DNA of 64,000 bases from Pseudomonas sp. ABC1 (lineage in GTDB: Bacteria > Pseudomonadota > Gammaproteobacteria > Pseudomonadales > Pseudomonadaceae), in NCBI RefSeq assembly GCF_013395055.1, contig NZ_CP058349.1, forward strand, positions 2,354,001 through 2,418,000, in the 5' to 3' direction. The notes below the pieces were generated by a model. It was not told where the DNA came from, made no database searches, and worked only from the letters and a program-made list of their open reading frames with translations. Of the stretch, positions 7,463 through 15,814 are shown in pieces. The position numbers were made by a program, and so were the translations under genes. Position 1 is the stretch's first letter; the number at the start of each line of letters is the position of its first letter.

Positions 7463-8611
7463 ATGACCAACGCCCCCACTACCCGGCTGCTCTCCATCGA
7501 CGCATTGAGAGGGCTGGTGATTCTTTTCATGTTGCTCGACCACGTGCGCGAAACCTTCTACCTGCACATGCAGGTCGGCGACCCGATGGACGTGGCACAG
7601 ACCGATCCCTTCCTGTTCTTCAGCCGGACTCTGGCGCACCTGTGCGCGCCGGTCTTCGTCTTCCTTACCGGCCTGTCTGCCTTCCTCTACGCCGAGAAGT
7701 ACCAGGGCGCGGCCCAGGCCTCGGCGTTCCTGTTCAAGCGCGGGCTGTTCCTGGTCCTGCTGGAGCTGACCCTGGTCAACTTCGCCTGGACCTTCCAGTT
7801 CCCGCCCAGCGTCATCTACCTGCAGGTGATCTGGGCCATCGGCCTGAGCATGCTGGCGCTGTCCGCGCTGGTCTGGTTGCCCCGCCCGCTGCTCGCCGTC
7901 CTCGGCCTGCTGATCGTCGCCGGGCACAACCTGCTCGACGGCGTGCACTTCCCGGTCGAATCAGCGCTGCACATTCCCTGGGCCGTGCTGCATGACCGGG
8001 GCTGGATCGAGGTTTCCGACGCCCTGCGCCTGCGCACGTCCTACCCGCTGCTGCCGTGGATCGGCGTCATCGCCCTCGGCTACGCGGCGGGCCCCTGGTT
8101 CGCCCGCAGTGCCAGCGCCCCGCGACGTCAGCGTCTTCTGCTGGGCGCGGGTTTCGCCGTGCTGGCGGGCTTCGTCGCGCTGCGTCTGGTCAACGGCTAT
8201 GGCGAGAAACCCTGGATCGTCGGTGAAAACGCCCTGCAGACCCTGATGAGCTTCTTCAACATCACCAAGTACCCACCTTCGCTGCTGTTCATCGCACTGA
8301 CGCTGGGCCTTGGCCTGTTGCTCCTGCATGCCTTCGAGCGCCTGCAATCGCAGCGGGCGGTGCGGGTACTCGGGGTGTTCGGCGGCGCGCCGATGTTCTT
8401 CTACCTGTTGCACCTCTATGTGCTGAAGTTTCTCTACCTGGCCTGCGTGGCGATCTGGGGCCTGAACCAGGGCAGCTACTTCGGTTTCGACTCGATGCTC
8501 GCCATCTGGCTGTGCAGCATCCTCTTGTCCGTCGCGCTCTACCCGCCGGTGCGCTGGTTCGCCGCGCTCAAGGCGCGGCGCCGTGACATCGCCTGGCTCA
8601 AATACCTGTAG
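7463..8611 (+). CDS. DUF1624 / heparan-alpha-glucosaminide N-acetyltransferase-like membrane protein
   Basis: A 382-residue polytopic protein with about ten hydrophobic segments. The N-terminal RLLSIDALRGLVILFMLLDHVRETF carries the conserved Arg-Gly and Asp-His pair of the DUF1624/acyltransferase-like family; FFSRTLAHLCAPVFVFLTGLSAFL follows. Family members are predicted membrane acyltransferases; substrate unknown. I chose ATG 7463 because it places the RLLSID motif at residue 8; a TTG at 7442 is possible. The last 14 bp overlap the end of the convergent pseudoazurin gene. It is divergent from the OprD gene, with 169 bp between. Confidence 0.82.
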   Translation: MTNAPTTRLLSIDALRGLVILFMLLDHVRETFYLHMQVGDPMDVAQTDPFLFFSRTLAHLCAPVFVFLTGLSAFLYAEKYQGAAQASAFLFKRGLFLVLLELTLVNFAWTFQFPPSVIYLQVIWAIGLSMLALSALVWLPRPLLAVLGLLIVAGHNLLDGVHFPVESALHIPWAVLHDRGWIEVSDALRLRTSYPLLPWIGVIALGYAAGPWFARSASAPRRQRLLLGAGFAVLAGFVALRLVNGYGEKPWIVGENALQTLMSFFNITKYPPSLLFIALTLGLGLLLLHAFERLQSQRAVRVLGVFGGAPMFFYLLHLYVLKFLYLACVAIWGLNQGSYFGFDSMLAIWLCSILLSVALYPPVRWFAALKARRRDIAWLKYL

Positions 8612-9050
8612 CCGCCTTCGCCTGCTCGACGATCCTGGCGAAGCGCTCGGCGGCGCGGTTCGGCAGGCCGGCAGGCACCGCCAGTTGATCCAGGCCCGGT
8701 TCGCCGACCTGGATCAGCATCACCATGCCCATGGCGTAGTGCGGGATGCACTGGATGCCGTAGAAGCCCGGCTGCTCCAGCGTCACTTCGATCTCTTCGT
8801 TGATCCGGCCCTTGAAGGTCGCCGCGCCCTCCGGGTGGAAGCCGGGGATGCTGGCGGCGTTGTGGGTGCTGTGGCTGGCGATGAATTTCACGCTGTCGCC
8901 CGGTGCGACCACCAGGTATTCCGGTTCGTAGACCATGGCCCCGCTGGCGCCACGGTTGAGCATCTTCACTTCATGGACTTCGGCCCAGGCCGGTACGCAG
9001 GCCAGGGCGAGGGCGCCGAACAGGGCGGCGTGTCTCAGGGGGGTACGCAT
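8598..9050 (-). CDS. Pseudoazurin (type 1 copper protein)
   Basis: A 150-residue periplasmic cupredoxin with a signal peptide ending AWA (residue 23). The copper ligands are visible: His63 in STHN, Cys101, His104 and Met109 in GIQCIPHYAMGM. The domain starts VKMLNRGASGAMVYEPEYLVV, as in pseudoazurins, which carry electrons to periplasmic reductases such as nitrite or nitrous oxide reductase. Only 5 bp separate its start from the stop of the ABC ATPase gene upstream, so it appears to be the last gene of the riboswitch-controlled operon. Its 3' end overlaps the convergent DUF1624 gene by 14 bp. Confidence 0.93.
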   Translation of the reverse strand: MRTPLRHAALFGALALACVPAWAEVHEVKMLNRGASGAMVYEPEYLVVAPGDSVKFIASHSTHNAASIPGFHPEGAATFKGRINEEIEVTLEQPGFYGIQCIPHYAMGMVMLIQVGEPGLDQLAVPAGLPNRAAERFARIVEQAKAATGI

Positions 9051-9055
9051 GTCTT

Positions 9056-9846
<791 letters not shown>

Positions 9847-9850
<4 letters not shown>

Positions 9851-10884
9851 GCCGAGCGCCCCCGGATCAGGATCAGCGCGAAGATCGGTGCGCCGATCAA
9901 CGCTGTGATCACACCGATCGGCAGTACCTGGCCCTTGATCGCGGTGCGTGCGATCACGTCCGCGCCGACCAGGAACACCGCCCCGGCGAGGGCGCTGATT
10001 GGCACCAGGCGTGCGTGGCGAGCGCCTGTCAGCAGGCGTGCGGCATGGGGAATCACCAGCCCGACGAAACCGATCGCGCCGACGATGGACACCATCACCG
10101 CCGTCGCCAGTGCGGCGATGGCGATCAGCAAGGCCTGTACCCGGCGCACCGGCACGCCGAGGGCCGCCGCCGAGTCGCTGCCGAAGGTGAAGGCATCCAG
10201 CGCACGAGCGTGCCAGATGCAGACGAGGGTACAGGCCAGCGCCACCGGCAGGGCCAGGGTCACGTCATGCCAGCGCACGCCGCTGAGGTTGCCCAGCAGC
10301 CAGAACATGATGCCGCGTGCCTGTTCGGAGTTGGCCGACTTGGCGATCAGGAAGGCGGTCAGGGCGTTGAACAATTGCGAGCCGGCGATACCGGCCAGGA
10401 TGATCTGTGCATTGCCGCTCAGAGCGCCGCGTCCGGCTGCTCGCGCCAGCATGGCGACCAGTGCGAAGGCGGCGATGGAGCCGATGAAGGCGCCCAGTGA
10501 CAGCGACACCGCGCCCGCCCCGATGCCGATGATCGCCACCAGTACCGCGCCGGTCGAGGCGCCGGCGGAGATGCCCAGCAGGTAAGGGTCCGCCAGCGGG
10601 TTGCGCAGCAGTGCCTGCAGCACCACGCCGGAGATCGCCAGGCCTGCGCCACAACTGGCGGCCACCAGGGTGCGGGTCAGGCGATAGTTCCAGACGATGC
10701 CCTCGTCGATCGGGTCGAGGACGAAGCCCATGCCCAGCAGCTTGTTGCCCAGCACCTGGAACACCACTGCCGGCGGGATGCTGGTTTCACCGATGGCGAC
10801 GCCACCGATCACCACCACCAGCAACAGTGCCGACACCCAGAGGGTGTGCAGCAGGCAGTGGCGCAGCAGGGGAGCAAGGGTCAT
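9847..10884 (-). CDS. FecCD/BtuC-type ABC transporter permease
   Basis: A 345-residue inner-membrane permease with about ten helices. Hallmarks are LRLPRTL-like YRLTRTLVAASCGAGLAISGVVLQALLRNPLADPYLLGISAGAS (residues about 63-107) and the ATPase-contact region GAIGFVGLVIPHAARLL. It works with the ATPase downstream (4-bp overlap) and the binding protein upstream (4-bp overlap). Probably a corrinoid importer, judged by the riboswitch. Confidence 0.92.
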
Positions 10885-11897
10885 TTGGACAGGTCGAGCT
10901 CGCCGATGGCCTTGGCCAGTTGCTCGATACCGTCGATGGTGCCGATCGAGGCCTGCATGTCGTTGGCGTCGAGAATCACGATGCGGTCGTTCTTCACTGC
11001 ATCCATGTGCCGGGTGACCGGGTCGCTCTTGAGGAATTCCAGTTTCTTCAGGTAGTCATCGGCCGGGAAGCGGCGGCGGTCCATGCGGGCGATCACCAGG
11101 ACGGTCGGGTTGGCCTTGGCGATGGTTTCCCAACCGACGGTCGGCCACTCTTCGTCGGATTCGATGACATTGCGCAGTCCCAGCGTCTTCAGCATGAGGT
11201 CGGGCGTGCCTTTGCGGCCCGCGACGTAGGGGTCGATATCGAGGTCGGCGCTGGAGAACCAGAACACGGCGGAAACATCGCCGAGCTTGCGTTGTTCGAC
11301 ACTGTGGCGGGCGTCGTCCAGGCGCTGCTTGAGGTTGGCGACCAAGGCATCGCCGCGGTCACGCACGTCAAAGATGGTCGACAGCTGTTCGACGCTCTTG
11401 TAGATCGAGTCCATGCTGAACGGCTGCAGGCGCGTGCCGTCGGCGCCGGTCAGGTTGTCCTTGCCTTCACAATCGGAGGGCAGGATATAGGTGGGCACAT
11501 TCAGCTCATGGAACTGCTCGCGAGTGCCGACCACGCCCTGTTCGCCGACCATCCATTCGAACTGCACCGGCACCAGGCCGGGGCGCTTGGCGATCACCGA
11601 TTCGAAGCTCGGGTCGTTGTCGGCCAGGCGCTCGACTTTGTCGTTCTGCGCCTTGTAGGCCGGCTTCACATCGTTGAACCAGAGCGAGGTGCCTGCCAGG
11701 CGATTACCAAGGTCCAGTGCATAGAAAATTTCCGTGCCGGCCTGGCCGATGGTCACGGCCCGCTCGGGAGCGGCGCTGAAGGTCAGGGTGTGGCCGCAGT
11801 TCTCGATGTTCAGCGGGTACTGGGTCGGCGTGGCGGCCAGTGCCGAGGCGCAGTGGCCAAGCACGGCGCCGGCGAGGACGAGACGGGATAGCAGCAT
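10881..11897 (-). CDS. ABC transporter periplasmic substrate-binding protein, iron/corrinoid type
   Basis: A 338-residue protein with a signal peptide (MLLSRLVLAGAVLGHCASALA). It has the two-lobed FecB/BtuF fold: NIENCGHTLTFSAAPERAVTIGQAGTEIFYAL at the start, a long linking helix, then NPTVLVIARMD in the second lobe. First gene of an operon whose leader is a cobalamin riboswitch, so it is likely BtuF-like in role. At 338 residues it is longer than E. coli BtuF and closer to the larger iron-complex binding proteins, so the exact ligand stays open. No TonB receptor is encoded with it. Confidence 0.88.
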   Translation of the reverse strand: MLLSRLVLAGAVLGHCASALAATPTQYPLNIENCGHTLTFSAAPERAVTIGQAGTEIFYALDLGNRLAGTSLWFNDVKPAYKAQNDKVERLADNDPSFESVIAKRPGLVPVQFEWMVGEQGVVGTREQFHELNVPTYILPSDCEGKDNLTGADGTRLQPFSMDSIYKSVEQLSTIFDVRDRGDALVANLKQRLDDARHSVEQRKLGDVSAVFWFSSADLDIDPYVAGRKGTPDLMLKTLGLRNVIESDEEWPTVGWETIAKANPTVLVIARMDRRRFPADDYLKKLEFLKSDPVTRHMDAVKNDRIVILDANDMQASIGTIDGIEQLAKAIGELDLSK

Positions 11898-12044
11898 GGG
11901 GTTCTCCAGGCGAGCGGATGGCGGTATTCCGGCAGGCGCAAGGAGAAGGGTTCAAGGCGGACGGGACGGATCACGGGTGTGCGTGCCAGGTCCAGCGCCG
12001 GCCAAGGCTCTCCCTCCCGGACACCCCGCCGGTCAGTTCGATTC

Positions 12045-12256
12045 GTGCCGGCAGGTCTCCTGACTGGCGCTTCATTGCATCACCACAGCCTTCCCGGAGC
12101 ATGCTCCAGTGACATATTTCGCAGTGATGCCAAGTGCCTACAGTTGCGGGGGCAGTTCCATTCGATGGCTGTGACCGGGCGTGCTTGCAATTGCAAGGAT
12201 GACGCCAGGCCGTCAGGCCACCATGGATTCCCTATTAATTCCTGGTGGAAACCGGC
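12045..12256 (-). ncRNA. Cobalamin (B12) riboswitch
   Basis: Read on the minus strand, the leader contains the B12 box (complement of 12046-12065; sense CAGTCAGGAGACCTGCCGGC), the conserved GAACTGCCCCCGCAACTGTA block upstream (complement of about 12138-12163), and AGGGAATCCATGGTGG near the 5' end. These are the three signature blocks of the cobalamin aptamer in order. The aptamer ends about 150 bp before the binding-protein start. Adenosylcobalamin binding normally represses the downstream genes, so the ABC operon and probably the pseudoazurin gene should be expressed when corrinoid is scarce. Confidence 0.95.
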
Positions 12257-12548
12257 GGGCGCATCTTAATGGATATGTGGCGGGTGCCCTATCCCTATTT
12301 GCGAACGAGGTTCGCGGAGCGCTGTAACGGCGCTGTAGTCAGGGCTTCATAAGGTGCATGGGAGTGGTTCGTGCTGCGATTCTGGCTGATTTCCCACCCC
12401 CTGTTCAGGTACGCTAATGACTTCGTGAAGGAAAATTAATTTTATTCCTTTAATGAACGATAACTATTTGCGATAATTACCGCTTGCTCTGGCTCGTCGA
12501 ATCCTATTCGAGCCACTGTCCGTCCCGCTCAGATCAGGTGTGGCCCGC
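12257..12548. promoter_or_regulatory. Divergent control region between riboswitch operon and exbB, with weak Fur-like site
   Basis: No gene lies in this stretch. It must hold the promoter of the riboswitch transcript (minus strand) and of exbB (plus strand). An AT-rich block at 12431-12480 includes GATAACTATTTGCGATAATTA (12460-12480), with two GATAA hexamers. That loosely resembles a Fur box and would fit an iron-regulated exbBD-tonB, but the match to the 19-bp consensus is only partial. Confidence 0.4.
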
Positions 12549-13577
12549 ATGAAATCGATCTTCTCCCGCGCCCCGTTCAATAGCGCAGCTCTGCGCATGT
12601 TCGTGGCTGTTCTGCTTACGCTGTCACTCGTGCCCGCAAGTCAGGCCGATGAAACGACGCCGGTTGCCGCACCTGCCGCCAATGAGGCACCTGCCGCTTC
12701 CTCTGGTGAAGCGCCAGCGGTTGATCCGCTTGCCGCAGGTAGCGTCGCTGCCGCGCAGAATGGCGAGGGCACTGTCGAGGGTGCTGCGGACGTCGATGGC
12801 GAGGCTCTTGACGAAACCGGCACCTCTGAAGCTGAAGAGGCCCTGGCAGAAGATGAACTCTCCGCCGGCTTCGCCCATGACCTTTCCCCGTGGGGCATGT
12901 ACCAAGGCGCGGATATCGTCGTCAAAGCCGTGATGATCGGTCTGGTCATCGCCTCGATCATTACCTGGACCATCTGGGTCGCCAAAGGCCTCGAACTTAT
13001 TCGTGCCAAGCGCCGTCTGCGCGGCGAAGTCGGTGCCCTGAAGCGCGTCAGCACACTCAAGCAGGCTGCCGACCAGGCGCGTGCCCAGAACAGTTTCAGC
13101 ACACTGCTGATCGAAGATGCCCAGGAAGAGCTGAACCTTTCCTCCAAGAGCACCGACAAGGATGCCATCAAGGAGCGCGTCAGTTTCCGCCTCGAGCGTC
13201 TTGTCGCCGCCAGTGGTCGCAGCATGAGCCAGGGGACTGGCGTGCTGGCGACCATCGGTTCGACGGCTCCATTCGTCGGTCTGTTCGGTACCGTGTGGGG
13301 GATCATGAACAGCTTCATCGGCATCGCCAAATCCCAGACCACCAACCTGGCCGTCGTGGCACCCGGTATCGCCGAAGCGCTGTTGGCCACCGCGCTGGGC
13401 CTGGTGGCAGCGATCCCCGCCGTGGTCATCTACAACGTATTCGCCCGCTCTATCTCCGGCTACAAGGCGCAGGTCGCCGATGCGTCGGCCCAGGTACTGC
13501 TGCTGGTCAGCCGTGACCTGGACCACCAATCTCCCGCTGAGCAGAGTGCGCACCCACACGTTTCCAAGGTGGTCTGA
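12549..13577 (+). CDS. exbB: TonB-system energiser ExbB
   Basis: A 342-residue ExbB of the Pseudomonas long type. A signal-like N-terminus (MFVAVLLTLSLVPASQA) is followed by an Ala/Glu/Pro-rich periplasmic extension (about residues 35-110), then the three-helix channel core: first helix near MYQGADIVVKAVMIGLVIASIITW, then IGSTAPFVGLFGTVWGIMNSF and VAPGIAEALLATALGLVAAIPA. With ExbD it uses the proton gradient to drive TonB. ATG 12549 is preferred over GTG 12540 because it begins MKSIFSR ahead of the hydrophobic leader. exbD follows after 2 bp. Confidence 0.93.
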   Translation: MKSIFSRAPFNSAALRMFVAVLLTLSLVPASQADETTPVAAPAANEAPAASSGEAPAVDPLAAGSVAAAQNGEGTVEGAADVDGEALDETGTSEAEEALAEDELSAGFAHDLSPWGMYQGADIVVKAVMIGLVIASIITWTIWVAKGLELIRAKRRLRGEVGALKRVSTLKQAADQARAQNSFSTLLIEDAQEELNLSSKSTDKDAIKERVSFRLERLVAASGRSMSQGTGVLATIGSTAPFVGLFGTVWGIMNSFIGIAKSQTTNLAVVAPGIAEALLATALGLVAAIPAVVIYNVFARSISGYKAQVADASAQVLLLVSRDLDHQSPAEQSAHPHVSKVV

Positions 13578-13579
13578 GC

Positions 13580-14008
13580 ATGGGCATGCATTTGAAAGAA
13601 GGGGCTGAGGACGACCTTTCCGAAGCCCATGAGATCAACGTAACGCCGTTCATCGACGTGATGCTGGTGCTGCTGATCATCTTCATGGTCGCCGCTCCGT
13701 TGGCGACCGTGGATGTGAAGCTCGACCTGCCGGCCTCTACCGCGAAGCCGGCTCCGCGTCCGGACCAGCCGCTTTATCTGAGCATCAAGGAAGACAACAG
13801 CCTGTTCCTTGGCAACGATGAAGTGACGCTGGCTACCATGGGCAGCGTACTCGATGCCCAGACCAAGGGTGACAAGGACCAGACGATCTTCGTCCGTGGT
13901 GACACCGCGCTGCAGTACGGCCACCTGATGGAAGTCATGGATGGGCTGCGAGCAGCCGGTTACCTGAAGATTGGCCTGGTAGGCCTGGAGACGGTCGGCG
14001 CGCCATGA
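13580..14008 (+). CDS. exbD: TonB-system energiser ExbD
   Basis: A 142-residue protein with one membrane helix containing the functional Asp (EINVTPFIDVMLVLLIIFMVAAPLATVDV, residues about 17-45), followed by a periplasmic domain ending GYLKIGLVGLETVGAP. It begins 2 bp after exbB and its stop overlaps the tonB start by 4 bp. Forms the stator complex with ExbB. Distinct in sequence from the ExbD-like protein at 1557. Confidence 0.94.
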   Translation: MGMHLKEGAEDDLSEAHEINVTPFIDVMLVLLIIFMVAAPLATVDVKLDLPASTAKPAPRPDQPLYLSIKEDNSLFLGNDEVTLATMGSVLDAQTKGDKDQTIFVRGDTALQYGHLMEVMDGLRAAGYLKIGLVGLETVGAP

Positions 14009-14796
14009 GTAATCAGCCCTATAAACTGTCCATGTGGGCTGGCAGCCTCGTGCTGGTATTGGGGCTGCATATCGGCCTGGCGCTCTGGTCGCTCTACTGG
14101 AAGCCGGAAGTCATCGAGGTGGAAATGCCACCTCTGGCCATGATGATCGAGCTGGCGCCGTTGCCTGCGGCTCCGAAGCCTGCGCCGCCGACTCCACCCA
14201 AGCCGGTCAAGCCGCCAGAGCCCATCATAGAGCCTGAGCCCGAACCCCTGCCCAAGCTGGCCGAGGCGCCCAAGCCGAAGATCGCTGTGCCGCCGCCGCC
14301 CAAGCCAAAGCCGAAGAAGGAGCCGCCCAAACCTCGCCCAGAGGTCAAGCCGGAGCCCAAGAAGGAGATCGAGCCGGAGCAACCGCAGGAGCAGGAGCCC
14401 ACCGAGGTTTCGCAGTCGCAGCCCAGTTCCGACCGTTTCGACGATCACCTGGCGACGACCGAGCAGGGCGAAAGCGCGCCCATCACCTCGAACTCCGAGC
14501 CAACCTGGCAGAGCCGTCTGCTGGCGCACCTGAATCGCTACAAGCGCTATCCGGATGATGCGCGTCGTCGAGGGCAGGAAGGTGTGGTCAGGCTGCGTTT
14601 CGTGGTCGATGCCAAGGGCAACGTGCTGTCCTACGAGCTGGTCGGTAATTCCGGCAGCGCATCCCTGAATCGGGCGACCGAGCAGATGATCCGCCGCGCC
14701 CAGCCTTTGCCGGCTCCTCCCGAGGAGCTGTTGAAGAACGGTACGCTGGAAGTCCTGGCACCCTTCGTCTACTCCCTGGAGCGGGGACGGCGGTAA
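14005..14796 (+). CDS. tonB: Energy transducer TonB
   Basis: A 263-residue TonB. The inner-membrane anchor is near residues 10-30 (LVLVLGLHIGLALWSLYW, with the functional anchor His). A long Pro-Lys/Pro-Glu stretch (about 50-135, repeated PKP, PEP, EPEP) spans the periplasm. The C-terminal domain (about 170-263) has RYKRYPDDARRRGQEGVVRLRF, the YP and RF landmarks of TonB. It transmits energy to outer-membrane receptors and is likely the general TonB for the receptors in this window. The stop is followed by a strong hairpin. Confidence 0.94.
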   Translation: MSNQPYKLSMWAGSLVLVLGLHIGLALWSLYWKPEVIEVEMPPLAMMIELAPLPAAPKPAPPTPPKPVKPPEPIIEPEPEPLPKLAEAPKPKIAVPPPPKPKPKKEPPKPRPEVKPEPKKEIEPEQPQEQEPTEVSQSQPSSDRFDDHLATTEQGESAPITSNSEPTWQSRLLAHLNRYKRYPDDARRRGQEGVVRLRFVVDAKGNVLSYELVGNSGSASLNRATEQMIRRAQPLPAPPEELLKNGTLEVLAPFVYSLERGRR

Positions 14797-14803
14797 TGCC
14801 CTG

Positions 14804-14832
14804 GCGGGTTGTGCATCCCCTGCACAACCCGC
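14804..14832 (+). terminator. Hairpin after tonB
   Basis: A perfect 12-bp stem, GCGGGTTGTGCA / TGCACAACCCGC, with a 5-base loop, begins 7 bp after the tonB stop. Only a short T-rich stretch follows (TTGGTTTCT), so it may be a moderate intrinsic terminator insulating oxyR. Confidence 0.65.
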
Positions 14833-14836
14833 CCGC

Positions 14837-14866
14837 TTGGTTTCTCTGGAAGACTGCCGCTATGCT
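14837..14866 (+). promoter_or_regulatory. Candidate sigma-70 promoter of oxyR
   Basis: TTGGTT (14837-14842) and TATGCT (14861-14866), spaced by 18 bp, lie 27 bp before the oxyR start. The match is fair rather than strong. Confidence 0.4.
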
Positions 14867-14892
14867 TAGCTGTATCTCAATGGATATTGGCT

Positions 14893-15810
14893 ATGACCCT
14901 CACCGAACTCCGCTACATCGTCACCCTCGCCCAGGAACAACACTTCGGGCGGGCGGCAGAGCGCTGTCATGTCAGCCAGCCGACCTTGTCGGTCGGTGTG
15001 AAGAAGCTTGAAGACGAGCTTGGCATTCTGATTTTCGAGCGCACCAAAAGCGCGGTGCGGCTGACCCCGGTCGGTGAAGGCATCGTCACCCAGGCGCAAA
15101 AAGTGCTGGAGCAGGCCCAGAGCATTCGTGAACTGGCCCAGGTCGGCAAGAATCAGCTGGCCGCGCCCTTGAAGGTTGGTGCGATCTATACGGTCGGCCC
15201 GTATATCTTTCCCCACCTGATTCCGCAGTTGCACCGGGTCGCCCCGGACATGCCGCTGTATATCGAGGAAAACTTCACCCATGTGCTGCGTGACAAGCTG
15301 CGCACGGGCGAACTCGACGCCATCATCATCGCCTTGCCGTTCCAGGAAGCCGATGTCGTTACACGAACCCTGTATGACGAACCGTTCTATGTGCTGATGC
15401 CGGCCGGGCACCCGTGGACGGCCCGCGAAAGTATCGATCCCGAGTTGCTCAACGACCGCAGCCTGTTGCTGCTCGGCGAAGGGCACTGCTTCCGTGATCA
15501 GGTGCTGGAATCCTGCCCGACTACTCGCAAGGGTGAGGCGGTCAGCCACACCACAGTGGAGGCCAGCTCGCTGGAGACCATCCGTCATATGGTCGCTTCC
15601 GGGTTGGGTGTATCGGTATTGCCGCTGTCCGCCGTGGACAGCCACCACTATGCCCCTGGCGTTCTGGACGTCAGACCGTTCACCTCGCCAGCGCCGTTCC
15701 GTACCGTTGCGATTGCCTGGCGCGTCAGCTTCCCGCGTCCGAAGGCCATCGAGATTTTGGCCGACTCGATCCGCCTCTGTTCGGTGAACAAGGGCACGGA
15801 GAACGGTTGA
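14893..15810 (+). CDS. oxyR: Hydrogen peroxide-sensing transcriptional regulator OxyR
   Basis: A 305-residue LysR-family regulator. The helix-turn-helix is at residues about 18-37 (FGRAAERCHVSQPTLSVGVK). The redox pair is present: Cys199 in GEGHCFRDQ and Cys208 in LESCPT, which form the disulfide that activates OxyR. The start at ATG 14893 (MTLTELRYIV) gives the canonical length; an upstream extension to 14809 would cross the hairpin. recG starts 4 bp after the stop, the usual Pseudomonas oxyR-recG pair. Expected targets are catalase and peroxiredoxin genes. Confidence 0.97.
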   Translation: MTLTELRYIVTLAQEQHFGRAAERCHVSQPTLSVGVKKLEDELGILIFERTKSAVRLTPVGEGIVTQAQKVLEQAQSIRELAQVGKNQLAAPLKVGAIYTVGPYIFPHLIPQLHRVAPDMPLYIEENFTHVLRDKLRTGELDAIIIALPFQEADVVTRTLYDEPFYVLMPAGHPWTARESIDPELLNDRSLLLLGEGHCFRDQVLESCPTTRKGEAVSHTTVEASSLETIRHMVASGLGVSVLPLSAVDSHHYAPGVLDVRPFTSPAPFRTVAIAWRVSFPRPKAIEILADSIRLCSVNKGTENG

Positions 15811-15814
15811 GCCG

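Noticed and set aside
10611..11891. Long plus-strand open frame of 426 codons
   Set aside because: It lies antisense to the ABC permease and binding-protein genes. High GC creates such shadow frames; it has no ribosome site or family motifs.
12459..12480. Confident Fur box upstream of exbB
   Set aside because: Only about half of the 19-bp consensus positions agree, so it is listed only as a weak possibility within the control region.
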